Positions 47,076 to 59,577 of a DNA stretch of 64,000 nt are shown here, piece after piece. How positions within the stretch are numbered: the first letter of the stretch is position 1; each line of letters opens with the position of its first letter. The position numbers and the translations under genes are program-made. The DNA comes from Littorina saxatilis. Its lineage: Eukaryota > Mollusca > Gastropoda > Littorinimorpha > Littorinidae. The notes under the pieces are model-generated. The model saw only the letters and a list, made by a program, of their open reading frames with translations, had not been told where the DNA came from and did not search any database. The DNA lies in the NCBI RefSeq assembly GCF_037325665.1, contig NC_090246.1, positions 10,736,821 to 10,800,820 of the forward strand, read 5' to 3'.

Positions 47076-47299
47076 CTGACATGCAAACAAAGAAAACATA
47101 ACACATGCGTAAGGAAGTTGCTCGTGTCTGAATCGTCGGCCCATTGCATCCGCGCGATAAGAGAGGGAAACAAAACTTGACTGAATGTAATAACAATCCA
47201 TTGATTCGTACATCGTGGATACAGCTCTGGTTGTTTGTCTCTATGTATGTCTGTGTATATGTCCCAGGGCAGTCTGTCTACCCGCATAATAAACAAAGT

Positions 47300-47590
<291 letters not shown>

Positions 47591-48408
47591 GCTCTTTTTG
47601 CCAACGTTGTCGTGCCTCGAGAAATAGTCTAAAGATCTTTTGATTGATGAAAAGGTCACGTCAGCCAAGTATCTGACGTTTTGCTCTCATTCCTGAGATG
47701 TATGTATTTGGCGTTGTCGTCATGTCTCTGTTATCACCGGCACAGTCAAAAATCGACCACAAGGCAATAAACTGAATCGATTACAAGGTAAGAAATCGAG
47801 TACGAGGTAAACCACCCACTCTCCCATACACTCGACTCAGTAGCATTTTCATTTCGCGTTTTTTATTGCCAGACAAGCATATACATTCTTTCGAGACTGC
47901 ACACAACAGCACAATCATGACATACACTGTAGGAATCGCAAGTAAACCATACCACCTTGTACACACTTTCTTGCATTTAGTCAACAATGCCTATCTATCA
48001 TAATTTTATTCGGTGTGACAATGTACAGTGTTCTTTTTGCATTCATGCGTACACACACACACACTGATAGAATTACAATCAAACCATACAAACCTCATAC
48101 ACACTTGCTTTGCATCGAGTCAACATTACAATCTAGTATAGTTAGCCTAGTATAAAAATTGACAGCACTGGTTTTTTTTTGAGAGGATGAAAGCCGCAAC
48201 AGTCCAGATTGACCAACAAAAATATGATATACCCATACACACACAAAAACAACAAACCAAAATCACATGCAAACAAACAAGTGATCATACATTTAAACAC
48301 ACATTCCTTCTCAAGCATCCCATCATTATCAGCCATCATAGATCTATCTAGGCTTTGGGAAGAGATACGAGAATCCTTCAACTTGGAACACATACTTCGG
48401 TGTCCGAA
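47591..48408. other. Non-coding with two small tandem repeats
   Basis: 47752-47811 has three ~20-bp units of AATCGA..TACAAGGTAA type. 47930-48002 and 48066-48140 are two diverged copies sharing AAACCATAC, ACACACTT and GAGTCAACA/TAGTCAACA words. No gene is seen. Confidence 0.5.
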
Positions 48409-48674
48409 CCCTCCCCCCGTGTACACTACATTGGGTGTGCACGTTAAAGATCCCACGATTGACAAAAGGGTCTTTCCTGGCAAAATTGCTTAGGCACAGT
48501 TAATAATTGTCTACCTATACCCGTGTGACTTGGAATAATAGGCCGTGAAAGGTAAATATGCGCCGAAATGGCTGCAATCTACTGGCCGTATAAAATTTCA
48601 TCTCACACGGCATCACTGCAGAGCGCCTAGAACTGTACCCACGGAATATGCGCGATATAAGACTCATTGATTGA
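48409..48674 (+). mobile_element. 5'-truncated SINE copy
   Basis: Body and tail of the SINE at 42478 (ACGTTAAAGATCCCACGATT, GTGTGACTTGGAATAATAGG, ACTGTACCCACGGAATATGC, ATTGATTGA) without the tRNA head. The LTR element at 48675 begins exactly in its tail. Confidence 0.85.
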
Positions 48675-49827
48675 TGTTACGACTCAACTCCAAACAACTC
48701 TTGTTTAGCCGAGACTGAAATATTTTGTTGCACCATTAGGGTAAGAGTCTACGAGACCTTGGAGACGAAGTAATGACGTCACTAGTATGAGAATCTACAT
48801 GTTGGATCAACGTCATTACTGCGTCATTAATATGCGAATTTACGTAACTCATGGAATTGCATCGTGGGATGAAAACAGTTATTTGGAGGAAGGAAACGTG
48901 AACCGCTAACCATTACGGTCACTCTATTTGCCGGGTACTGAGAGGCTACAAGTGGGGAACAAGAATCCTGTGTAACCACCGATGAAAAGCCGCCGGCACG
49001 TAACCTACCATCCCAAGGCCTGAGATGTAACCCGCAGCCGCACAGACTCGTAGAGTAGTGTCCGGAAAGGAGCATCAAGAGGTAAGGTGTCGTTGTAATA
49101 TCGAGCGTCCATCAATGAAGGAACAGCTATTATACACTCACATCTATTCGCATATGATATTTGTTTTAGAATGTTTAATGAAGTTAATCATAAACGTACA
49201 TGCTGCAAGTTAGTTCGGCATATAGATCTAGTATTTTATTCAGTAACCATGCTTGGTTTGTCTGCGAACTGCCCGACATGAAGATAGGGCAAGAAATCAA
49301 AATTAACCTTGATCCTAGGATACCGTTGTTAATAACAAGTATTACCTTTGATCCAGGGGTTCGAGCGTCTAGGATCCGCTGGGATAAGGGTGAACTAATC
49401 AAGCTACGCCACCAGTGTGATCCACCAGCGAGGAGCAAAAGGAGTTTGTCTACTAATTATCATCATCATCCAGTAATCTTCATCAAGTTCGTCACTGCTA
49501 CGGTCATCATGTGAATCCAGGCTTCCATCAGGACATTCGGACTTTGTAACTAACCAGCCCATTTAAGATAAGTCCAGTTCGACATTAAACTAGCTGTCAA
49601 TGCAAGAACAATTAACTATGAACGCAAATTCGTTAGATCTAAAATAGAAATAGTTTGTTAAAGAATCCGGAAATATTACCAACCAATAAATTTATTCATT
49701 AATCTAAATCATCAGTGTTTTACGAGATTGATTTGAAGCATGACTGTTGTAAAGTATTGAATATAACTTTGGTGTGTTCTTAGATATTGTATATCTAAAA
49801 CACAAGGTAAAAAGTGGAACTGCAACA
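48675..49827 (+). repeat. 5' LTR of the second LTR element
   Basis: TGTTAC..GCAACA termini. A perfect CRE-like TGACGTCA lies at 48774-48781 in the LTR. Repeated at 54656-55801. Confidence 0.88.
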
Positions 49828-50757
49828 ATGGGGGCTCTGTCCGGGGATCTATACTGAACTCGTGTTCGTACCTAAGAAAAACTTGCATTGACAACTGGTT
49901 TACCCCATAAATTAGTTAGTCAAATTTATCCGTGAAGCGACGGAATTTAGAATATTTTCTGGAAAATCTTTCTTCATTTTTTTCTTTCTTCAAAATTCAA
50001 AATCATTTCCTGCTTCATGTCGGATTCACTCATATACAGACCAGACGGTGGTATTGGTAAGTAGAATATTTAAATTATTTCTGTAAGAAGAAATTTTAAA
50101 TAACTCCGTGTTTGATTTGGGTACATTCTGCCCAAAGAATCTTCGCGATCGCTGTTGTTCACGAACAGCGTTTTTGCTAAATTAATTCGTGGAAGGATTT
50201 CCATCTAGTTCGTCGAACAGTATCATAGTCATAAGGTAAGACATAGAATTGATGTTCGACAACTTCACGGGAAATTGGCAGTTTACTAACGAACTGTCGG
50301 TTCGAATTATACTCTCAAGTTCTGATCAAAACGGTGAGTGTGTTATAATTCCAACCAGGATGGACGCTCGATAGTACTAGGACCTTAGTTTAAGTTCAGA
50401 TTAAATTATAACTCTAGTCGGAGTAACATTTAAAACGTGTTGCTTATCTAAGTTGTGCTTCACATTATTAGTTATCTATAACCCGCGGGTTGATAGTTAA
50501 TAGTGGGGAAAACTTCTGTGGGTGTGTTTGACAGACTGAAGGTCGTCATCACATAAGGCTTTGTAAGGCAACTTACTCAGCGACACACCGCTAAGTCCTA
50601 GTTAGTCGTTTCGGTTCAAGATAGAGACGAAGGACAGGTGTAGGAAAAATCACGTGCGCGTGTAACATTGTTTGTACCAGTGTTGAAAGGTTGAACAATA
50701 CCTGCGGGTAAGAGTCTTCCATATTAGAGTACCACCAAGAGTGGATGTACCAAAGTT

Positions 50758-53700
50758 TTGTATTTTGAGGGATTACCTAAAATGGCTGATACCAGACATC
50801 ATCAGCACTACACCAGATTCTCGTCAACCGTGGGCATAGACCCAGAATATACAGAAGGAGCAAATCTGATTGATATCACCGATCTAGGTGATGACGGCCA
50901 CGCCGCTCAGCCTGTGAACGGACAGGTCGAGCAGACCGTTCCATCAAGTCCCAGCGTCAGTTCGATCAAGGAATTGATCACCATGGGGAAAGAGTTGGGT
51001 TTGGAGGGAAAGGAACTACAGTCATTCGTCCAAGGGGAGAGGGATAAAGAACGAGCAGCTCAAGAGCGTGAACATGAGCGAGAAGCTCAAGAGCGTAAAG
51101 ATGAGCGCCAATTCAAAGAGAATGAGAGAGACAGACTCTTTAGGATAGAAGAGCTGCGCATTCAGAGCGAGGTTCAGATGAACACGAATGAAAACGCAGC
51201 TCATCCTTCCCAATCCTCACATGACCATGATCCCCGTTTCATTCCCAAAATCCCTTACCTTGATGACAAGGATGACGTTGAATCCTGGCTCAAACAGTTT
51301 GAACACTATGCCAGAGATATGAATTTGGACGAATCAAAGAAAGCCTCCCGGCTGATATACTTCTTGAAAGGTAAGGCCCGTACCATCGTGTCCAAAATGG
51401 ACGATGAGGATGTTGACGACTATGAAAAGGTGAAGAGCGCGTTATTTGAAGGATTCCAGCTCACCGCTGAGCAATATCGCATGAAATTCCGCAATACTAG
51501 ACGTAATCCCGCGGAAACTTACAAAGAACACATCACTAGACTCGATCGGTACCTAACCAAGTGGATCGAGCTTGATCCGTGCGAGAAAACTGTCAAAGGA
51601 TTAACCGATTTGATCCTGCGAGAGCAGTCCTTGCAGTCAATGCCTTCCGATCTCGCCGTGCATGTCAAAGACCGGAACCCGATCAATGCCAAGGAGATGG
51701 GAAAACTCGCGTCCGATTATGAGCTGAACAGAAGCCAAAATAAATTGAGACCGACACCAACGCGAACTCCTCAGGACGGAACGAAACGTTTTGAGAAGGA
51801 TCATAAACCATCACCTCAACAAGGTAAAAGATCTTCTTTGACACCGGCGGAACGCGAAAAACTCCGAGAAGCAGGACTATGCTTCTATTGTCGCGTGGGT
51901 CTACACCGTTCGAGCGATTGTCCCTTACGGAAAAAAGGCAACACCGCCGGAGCTGTGACGGTTGAAGATGTCCGACGCGAAACACAGGGAAGAAAATCCC
52001 CGTTAGATAAATTGTGTCAAGACTGCACCACAAAAAAGTTTTCGGATCTAGTTGACGTCAAAGTCAACGGCAAACGAGTGAACGCCCTGAGAGACTCAGG
52101 CTGTAGCTCGATTGTGGTGGCCGCACATCTTGTGCCGGCCGACAAAATGACTGGTCAGAGAAAGAGGACCACGTTAGCGGACAAAAGTAAAGTCCGGTAC
52201 TGCGAGACCGCGATCATTCATGTGGATTCGCCCTTCTTCTGCGGAGAGACAGAAGTCGTGGTCATGGCGGATCCCATAATGCCGGTGCTCATAGGGGAGT
52301 TCCATGGAACTCAGAACGACAGGAGGAAAACACCGATTTTCCCTGTCAGAGAACCTGCCTGGTATCACGACAGCGCTGAGACAGTCGCTGGGGCCGTTGA
52401 TACCAGAGCACAGTCCAAATTGGACAATGATAGAGACAAATCTGCGAGTAAGCCAAGTAGCCGGGAGCCAACATCGGATATGTTTACTCCAAAGGACTTA
52501 CGCGAGGCTCAGAAGACAGATCCTTCGTTAGACAGCATCAGGAAACAAGCTGCTACCGGAGAAGAGAGAGGCCACATGAAAGTCGTGGAAAAGAATGGTA
52601 TCTTATACCAGTCGACGTTCAATCGGAAAGGAGAGGAGTCTTTGAAGGTTATTCTTCCCAAATCGTTCCGTAGTAAGGTGCTCGCATTCGGCCATGATCA
52701 TCCAATGGCAGGACACCAAGGTCAGCGTCGTACCGCCGAAAGGATTAGACGCGAATTTTGGTGGCCATGCTGTGGTGTTGAGATCCGCCGCTACTGCTTG
52801 TCATGTGACGCTTGCCAGCGATCCGCGCCAAAACACCTTACGAAGAAGGTCCCATTGGGCAAGATGCCAGTGTTCGATACTGCTTTCAGAAGAGTAGCAG
52901 TCGATATCATCGGGCCTATTCTTCCTATGTCCGAGAACAAAAAACGGTACATCCTCGTCATGGTTGACTTTGCCACCCGCTACCCTGAAGCTGTCGCGTT
53001 GAAGGACATCCACGCCGAGACAGTAGCCGATGCTTTGTGGGATTTTTGGACTAGACTCGGTATCCCAAGTGAAATATTGACTGATAACGGGAGCCAGTTC
53101 ACAGGCACTCTGATGCAGGAAGTCACTGAACTCCTCCGCATCAAAAGGAAAACCTCTGCGGTATTTCATCCAGCTGGGAATGGTTTGTGCGAGAGAATGA
53201 ATGGCACGTTAAAGAACATGCTCAAAAAGATGTGCATAGAACAGCCCAAAGCATGGGATACGTTCATCTCTGCATTACTGTTCGCATACCGCGAGACTCC
53301 TCAAGAGAGTTTAGGTTTCTCGCCATTCGAACTGTTGTTCGGGCGTACTGTCAGAGGACCAATGCAACTCTTGAGACAAATTTGGACAGATGAGAGCGTC
53401 CCAGATGAGGTCAAAACCACTGCGGAATATGTAGTGAACCTTCGTGAGAGGATCGAAGAGACCTGTTTGCTTGCTCGAGAGAACCTGAAAAAAGCCTCAG
53501 TGCGATCTGCTCAATATTACGATCGTAAAGCCAAACCAAGGTCGCTAAAACCAGGAGAGAAAGTCCTGATTCTCAAGCCATTGAAAACAAACAAACTGGA
53601 ACTCACTTGGCAAGGTCCATTTGAAGTGTTAGAGAAGTTGAATGATTTCGACTACAAAGTCCAAGTAAGGAGGAAGGAAAAAGTATTCCATGTCAACCTC

Positions 53701-54456
53701 CTCAAGTCTTACGTCGAACGTGAGCAACCTGTCACCGATGGAACAATTCCGGTTGCAGTAGTAGAAGAAGAAGAGGAAGAAGTGATCGTCTCAGTAGTGG
53801 TAGAGGAGGACGAAACCACTAACGACGACATCTTCAGGTTGGACAGTCAGAGGACTATCCCAACATTTGAGACAAAGCGCACAGAAGGTTTAGACCACGT
53901 GCACTTTTCAGAGAAACTCACTCAGTCACAGCGAACTGAAGCGAGACAGATCTGCGCGGACAGACTAGATAATCTGACCGACGTACCACTCACCACGAAT
54001 CTGACTACGTGTCGAATCGAGGTCACAGACAAGAAACCGGTCTATATAAGACCACGCCCCATTCCACATGCGTATGTGAAGATGGTGGAGAATGAAGTCG
54101 AAGAGATGTTGAAGCTAGGAGTCATCGAACCCGCCAACTCAGCTTACAATTCACCCATTGTTCTCGTCAAAAAGAAAGAAGAAGGAAAGTACCGCTTTTG
54201 CGCGGACCTCCGTGGGTTGAATGATGTCACGGTGTTCGATGGGGAACCCATCACCGACGTTCAACATTTATTCCAAAGCTTAGGAAAAGCCAAGTACTTC
54301 TCCAAGCTAGGTCTCACGCGTGGCTACTGGGGAATACCCATTGTCGAGGAAGACAGAGACAAAACCGCGTTTGTGACGTCACGAGGCCAGTTTCGATGGG
54401 TGAAGATGCCAGGAAAGGACAACCTAGGTGCCGACTATTTGAGTCGCATCAACTGA
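50758..54456 (+). CDS. Gag-protease-integrase-(partial RT) polyprotein
   Basis: 1232-codon frame. Residues ~75-150 are highly charged (REHEREAQERKDERQFKENE). A Gag core follows, with a CX2CX4HX4C knuckle starting at C375 and a protease DSG at 446. The integrase zinc region (GHDHPMAGHQGQRRTAERIR, then CLSCDACQ) precedes D716, D776 and the GNGLCERMNG Glu of a DD35E core. An acidic linker (VVEEEEEEVIVSVVVEED) leads to Ty3/Gypsy reverse transcriptase sequence (YNSPIVLVKKKEEGKYRFCA). The end reads NLGADYLSR, the usual RNase H terminus. RT/RNase H is only partly present. Integrase before RT is the Gmr1-type order. Confidence 0.9.
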   Translation: MYFEGLPKMADTRHHQHYTRFSSTVGIDPEYTEGANLIDITDLGDDGHAAQPVNGQVEQTVPSSPSVSSIKELITMGKELGLEGKELQSFVQGERDKERAAQEREHEREAQERKDERQFKENERDRLFRIEELRIQSEVQMNTNENAAHPSQSSHDHDPRFIPKIPYLDDKDDVESWLKQFEHYARDMNLDESKKASRLIYFLKGKARTIVSKMDDEDVDDYEKVKSALFEGFQLTAEQYRMKFRNTRRNPAETYKEHITRLDRYLTKWIELDPCEKTVKGLTDLILREQSLQSMPSDLAVHVKDRNPINAKEMGKLASDYELNRSQNKLRPTPTRTPQDGTKRFEKDHKPSPQQGKRSSLTPAEREKLREAGLCFYCRVGLHRSSDCPLRKKGNTAGAVTVEDVRRETQGRKSPLDKLCQDCTTKKFSDLVDVKVNGKRVNALRDSGCSSIVVAAHLVPADKMTGQRKRTTLADKSKVRYCETAIIHVDSPFFCGETEVVVMADPIMPVLIGEFHGTQNDRRKTPIFPVREPAWYHDSAETVAGAVDTRAQSKLDNDRDKSASKPSSREPTSDMFTPKDLREAQKTDPSLDSIRKQAATGEERGHMKVVEKNGILYQSTFNRKGEESLKVILPKSFRSKVLAFGHDHPMAGHQGQRRTAERIRREFWWPCCGVEIRRYCLSCDACQRSAPKHLTKKVPLGKMPVFDTAFRRVAVDIIGPILPMSENKKRYILVMVDFATRYPEAVALKDIHAETVADALWDFWTRLGIPSEILTDNGSQFTGTLMQEVTELLRIKRKTSAVFHPAGNGLCERMNGTLKNMLKKMCIEQPKAWDTFISALLFAYRETPQESLGFSPFELLFGRTVRGPMQLLRQIWTDESVPDEVKTTAEYVVNLRERIEETCLLARENLKKASVRSAQYYDRKAKPRSLKPGEKVLILKPLKTNKLELTWQGPFEVLEKLNDFDYKVQVRRKEKVFHVNLLKSYVEREQPVTDGTIPVAVVEEEEEEVIVSVVVEEDETTNDDIFRLDSQRTIPTFETKRTEGLDHVHFSEKLTQSQRTEARQICADRLDNLTDVPLTTNLTTCRIEVTDKKPVYIRPRPIPHAYVKMVENEVEEMLKLGVIEPANSAYNSPIVLVKKKEEGKYRFCADLRGLNDVTVFDGEPITDVQHLFQSLGKAKYFSKLGLTRGYWGIPIVEEDRDKTAFVTSRGQFRWVKMPGKDNLGADYLSRIN

Positions 54457-54655
54457 GTTTCAGAGTCCAGAAGGAAAATTTGTCCACCCCGTTGGAGTAG
54501 TGAGGCCAAACTGGCCGCGACAGGCTCATGCGGATCTACTCCAAAATGTGGAAACAATTGTATATGCATATTGTATATTGTATTGTATTGTATTGTATAT
54601 TGAGTCGTATAAACGGAAACGAAATAAGATTTCGCTTGTCCACCCCCCGGGGTTA

Positions 54656-55801
54656 TGTTACGACTCAACTCCAAACAACTCTTGTTTAGCCGAGACTGAA
54701 ATATTTTGTTGCACCATTAGGGTAAGAGTCTACGAGACCTTGGAGACGAAGTAATGACGTCACTAGTATGAGAATCTACATGTTGGATCAACGTCATTAC
54801 TGCGTCATTAATATGCGAATTTACGTAACTCATGGAATTGCATCGTGGGATGAAAACAGTTATTTGGAGGAAGGAAACGTGAACCGCTAACCATTACGGT
54901 CACTCTATTTGCCGGGTACTGAGAGGCTACAAGTGGGGAACAAGAATCCTGTGTAACCACCGATGAAAAGCCGCCGGCACGTAACCTACCATCCCAAGGC
55001 CTGAGATGTAACCCGCAGCCGCACAGACTCGTAGAGTAGTGTCCGGAAAGGAGCATCAAGAGGTAAGGTGTCGTTGTAATATCGAGCGTCCATCAATGAA
55101 GGAACAGCTATTATACACTCACATCTATTCGCATATGATATTTGTTTTAGAATGTTTAATGAAGTTAATCATAAACGTACATGCTGCAAGTTAGTTCGGC
55201 ATATAGATCTAGTATTTTATTCAGTAACCATGCTTGGTTTGTCTGCGAACTGCCCGACATGAAGATAGGGCAAGAAATCAAAATTAACCTTGATCCTAGG
55301 ATACCGTTGTTAATAACAAGTATTACCTTTGATCCAGGGGTTCGAGCGTCTAGGATCCGCTGGGATAAGGGTGAACTAATCAAGCTACGCCACCAGTGTG
55401 ATCCACCAGCGAGGAGCAAAAGGAGTTTGTCTACTAATTATCATCATCATCCAGTAATCTTCATCAAGTTCGTCACTGCTACGGTCATCATGTGAATCCA
55501 GGCTTCCATCAGGACATTCGGACTTTGTAACTAACCAGCCCATTTAAGATAAGTCCAGTTCGACATTAAACTAGCTGTCAATGCAAGAACAATTAACTAT
55601 GAACGCAAATTCGTTAGATCTAAAATAGAAATAGTTTGTTAAAGAATCCGGAAATATTACCAACCAATAAATTTATTCATTAATCTAAATCATCAGTGTT
55701 TTACGAGATTGATTTGAAGCATGACTGTTGTAAAGTATTGAATATAACTTTGGTGTGTTCTTAGATATTGTATATCTAAAACACAAGGTAAAAAGTGGAA
55801 C
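54656..55801 (+). repeat. 3' LTR of the second LTR element
   Basis: Copy of 48675-49820; no difference was noticed by eye. The flank after it does not continue the SINE tail that precedes the 5' LTR. Confidence 0.88.
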
Positions 55802-55894
55802 AGACAGGTTACTTTCTGTGCAGAGTAGGATTTCTTGTTAACTTTACTTCGTACCTGATACCAATTTCAACTTGGTGTGCAAAATAAGTTTTAA

Positions 55895-56710
55895 ACAAGT
55901 CGCGTAAGGCGAAATTACTACATTTAGTCAAGCTGTGGAACTCACAGAATGAAACTGAACGTAGTCCGCCGCTAGTGCAAAAGGCAGTGAAAGTGACGAG
56001 CCTGTTTGGCGCGGTAGCGATTGCGCTGTGCTTCATAGCACGCTTTACTGTACCTCTCTTCGTTTTAACTTTCTGAGCGTGTTTTTAATCCAAACATATC
56101 ATATTTATATGTTTTTGGAATCAGGAACCGACAAGAAATAAGATGAAATAGTTTTTAAAACGATTTCGGAAATTTAATTTTGATCATAATTTTTATATTT
56201 TTAATTTTCAGAGCTTGTTTTTAATCCAAATATGACATATGTATATGTTTTTGAAATCAGAAAATGATGCAGAATAAGATGAAATTGTTTTTGGATCGTT
56301 TAATAAAAAAATAATTTTAATTACAAGTTTCCGATTTTTAATGACCAAACTCACTCATTAGTTTTTAAGCCACCAAGCTGAAATGCAATACCAAACCCCG
56401 GCCTTCGTCGAAGATTGCTTTGCCAAAATTTCAATCAATTTAATGGAAAAATGAGGGTGTGTCGTGACAGTGCCGCCTCAACTTTTACAAAAAGCCGGAT
56501 ATGACGTCATCAAAGGTGTTTATCGAAAAAAAGAAAAAAACGTCCGGGGATATCATACCCAGGAACTCTCATGTCAAATTTCATAAAGATCGGCCCAGTA
56601 GTTTAGTCTGAATCGCTTTACACACGCACATACACACACACACACATACACCACGACCCTCGTCTCGATTCCCCCCTCTATGTTAAAACATTTAGTCAAA
56701 ACTTGACTAT
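55895..56710 (+). mobile_element. ~830-bp MITE family, copy E
   Basis: Starts ACAAGTCGCGTAAGGCG and keeps GCCGGATATGACGTCATCAA. A short AC tract at 56626-56650 and ACGACCCTCGTCTCGATTCC precede the CATTTAGTCAAAACTTGACT end. Confidence 0.82.
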
Positions 56711-57699
56711 AAAAACAACAACAAAACCTGTGCATCAAACCCGCAACCTGGTTGATTGTGGGTATGTGTGCAAATGGAAAGATGCTCTTATTCCACGTGA
56801 AAGCTTGGACACATCTGTGTTGGTTAACATGATCGTGTACGCCGGAAGGACGGTACGGTAAAAGGGTGTCCATTTTTCCCAAAGAATAAAGGTACACCTC
56901 AGCTGTCTAGTGTTATATTCACTGCAAGATTCCATCACCATTGTGAACTGTGCCCCCAAAAATCCACATTCAACCGATTTATCAGACATGCTACATTAGT
57001 ACCTTGTGTGTAAAAGGTCTTATTGTTTGTGCTCATACAAAAAACACTATCTGTTCCCAAACTTGAATCTAGCCTGGTCCTCAATCGAACTCAGAGAAAG
57101 AGACAAATTAAATGGGTCTTCTGTGATTTAAATGAAATCAACACCCACTTAGTGTGTGTGTTTGTGTGTGTGTGGGGGGGGGTACATGCATGTGCGTGCG
57201 TTCGTTATTTAGTAACAACAAGTGGCCAAAAAATGTCCTTCATATGCCGAGGCGTGTGTGCTTCAATTACCTCGGAAGTTCATAAACACTAGCCTGTCAA
57301 GTGACTGTCGCATGCAATCCAAAACAACCATCGCCAGACAATCTGTCGTAAACAACAGGATAGGACTTTCAGCACACGACGCTGCCCACGTTAACCGAAT
57401 ACAGTCGATATATATAACAGATTGCCGGTATTTAATCGGTTTTTACACGTGTAAAACATACACCAGGACAGAAATCATCAACTGGTTAGACCCGCTGGTG
57501 TTCACTGCGTTCAACTTCCAGTAGTTTCTTAAAGGGTTTGTTCCGTTACAATGCTATATAGTTTGACAGGTAGCCACAATCAAATGACCAGTTCTTTTGT
57601 GGGACCGCTTTTGTATTTGACTGTTTTTGTAATACCACTTGCCATGTAAAAGCCTGGCCAGAGTCGAATTGTTTACACAGGAAGCACTGTTGCTAACAT
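56711..57699. other. Stretch without recognised gene
   Basis: 56730-56830 shares TTGATTGTGGGTATGTGTGC, ATTCCACGTGAAAGC-like words with the inverted repeat around 59578/60133, so part is a dispersed repeat. No exon is seen. Confidence 0.45.
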
Positions 57700-57709
57700 G
57701 CAAGAGACT

Positions 57710-58820
57710 TTCTTTCTTTATTTATTTGGTGTTTAACGTCGTTTTCAACCGTTCAAGGTTATATCGCGACGGGGAAAGGGGGGGAGATGGGATAGAGCCA
57801 CTTGTCAATTGTTTCTTGTTCACAAAAGCACTAATAACAAGAAGGGCAAAGCCCATACGACTCACATGCTTTACACATTTTTCCTACCAAGATACATGTG
57901 ACCTTGACCCAAGGTCAAGGTCATCCAAGGTCATGCAACACAAAGCTGTTAATTCAAGACATAGGAAGTACAATGGTGCTTATTGGCTCTTTCTACCATG
58001 AGATATGGTCACTTTTAGTGGTTCACTACCTTATTTTGGTCACATTTCATAAGGGTCAAAGTGACCTTGACCGTGATCATATGTGACCAAATGTGTTTCA
58101 TGATGAAAGCATAACATGTGCCCCACATAATTTTTAAGTTTGAAACAGTTATCTTCCATAGTTCAGGGTTAAGGTCACTTCAAAATATGTATACAATCCA
58201 ACTTTGAAGAGCTCCTGTGACCTTGACCTTGAAGCAAGATAAACCAAACTGGTATCAAAAGATGGGGCTTACTTTGCCCTATATATCATATATAGGTGAG
58301 GTATTGAATCTCAAAAACTTCAGAGAAAATGGGAAAAATGTGAAAAATAGCTGTTTTTTAGACAACATTTATGGCCCCTGCGACCTTGACCTTGAAGCAA
58401 GGTCAAGATGCTATGTATGTTTTTTGGGGCCTTGTCATCATACACCATCTTGCCAAATTTGGTACTGATAGACTGAATAGTGTCCAAGAAATATCCAACG
58501 TTAAAGTTTTCCGGACGGACGGACGGACGGACGGACGGACGACTCGGGTGAGTACATAGACTCACTTTTGCTTCGCATGTGAGTCAAAAAATTGCTCCAG
58601 GGGCTTGCAACGTAGTACAATATATGACCTTACTGGGAGAATGCAAGTTTCCAGTACAAAGGACTTAACATTTCTTACATACTGCTTGACTAAAATCTTT
58701 ACAAACATTGACTATATTCTATACAAGAAACACTTAACAAGGGTAAAAGGAGAAACAGAATCCGTTAGTCGCCTCTTACGACATGCTGGGGAGCATCGGG
58801 TAAATTCTTCCCCCTAACCC
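57710..58820 (-). mobile_element. SINE (AAAG tail) split by a DNA transposon
   Basis: Pieces 57710-57841 and about 58585-58820 together match the intact copy at 59685-60047. The duplication GCAAGAGACT at 57700-57709 and 58821-58830 flanks the whole. The ~745-bp DNA element inside it must have come later. Confidence 0.82.
57842..58584. mobile_element. Non-autonomous DNA transposon, ~740 bp
   Basis: Starts AACAAGAAGGGCAAAGCCC and carries terminal GACTCACATGC/GCATGTGAGTC. The interior has several TGACCTTGACC..CAAGGTCAAGG motifs and a (GGAC)n array at 58509-58540. No open frame of note. Inserted into the SINE described above. Confidence 0.72.
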
Positions 58821-58830
58821 GCAAGAGACT

Positions 58831-59577
58831 ACTTTGGCCAAACAATTTCTGCATACTTTTTTGCAAATCAGACTTTCACAAACAAGAATAAAACAACAAA
58901 ACCCAGAACGCTTCTTCAAATCATTGACTTCTGTTTTACTTTCATGTTATTGTTTACATTCGTGTGACAGCTTGATGTCAACCAATCACTAAAATTTACT
59001 AGCATCTTAATTACTCGTTCCCGTATTTGTTAACCTTGTGCGGCAACATCACAATCAAAGCCACTACTTCTAAGAATACAGAAAAAGACAAGAGAAGGAA
59101 CACACATTATCAGAAGGAAAGCAGTCATCCGTGTTTGCAGTAGCTTTACTGTTGCATGATATGTATCAGGTTGACACCCAACAGTAAACACCCCCTCCTT
59201 TCAAAAGGCCAATTTTGTGAAAATGTCAACAATCACAGTTTCTCAAGTAAATGAAAGAAACCCCACAGTAGAAAACTGTGAACATACATCAAAATTACCT
59301 GTGTACATAATCTCAAAAATTATATATATTCATAATTGAAGGACTAATTTTGCAAGTAAGATGATGCTTTTGTATCCAACACATTTCTCTTGTTTGATCT
59401 GCAAGGCACACGGGAAACTCACCGCTGTGATTAATACCAACTTAACTAAAACCCTGAAAGTATGCTGTAGTACCACTGATAAAAACAAACTGTTAACAGT
59501 TCTGTTAATGTTGCTCTTACAATTAAGTACAAGTATGAAACGTAAAGGCAAAGTCCTTCTAAAAAAACCCAGTTCGG
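58831..59577. other. AT-rich stretch without recognised gene
   Basis: No exon, RNA or repeat structure stands out; frames are short and featureless. Confidence 0.45.

Larger units (their letters stand above)
48675..55801 (+). mobile_element. Second Gmr1-like Ty3/Gypsy LTR element
   Basis: LTRs of ~1.15 kb starting TGTTACGACTCAACTCC flank a single frame coding Gag, protease, integrase and part of the reverse transcriptase/RNase H region, in that order. The LTRs look identical where I compared them, so it is very young. Protein-coding capacity is incomplete, with about one internal loss, so it is broken and non-autonomous. A primer-binding-like TGGGGGCTCTGTCC starts at 49829, and CACCCCCCGGGGTTA precedes the 3' LTR. 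No flanking duplication is visible (ATTGA against AGACA). Confidence 0.9.

Noticed and set aside
50758-54456. Large host gene with integrase domain
   Set aside because: Flanked by matching LTRs with primer-binding and polypurine tracts; it is the internal frame of an LTR element.
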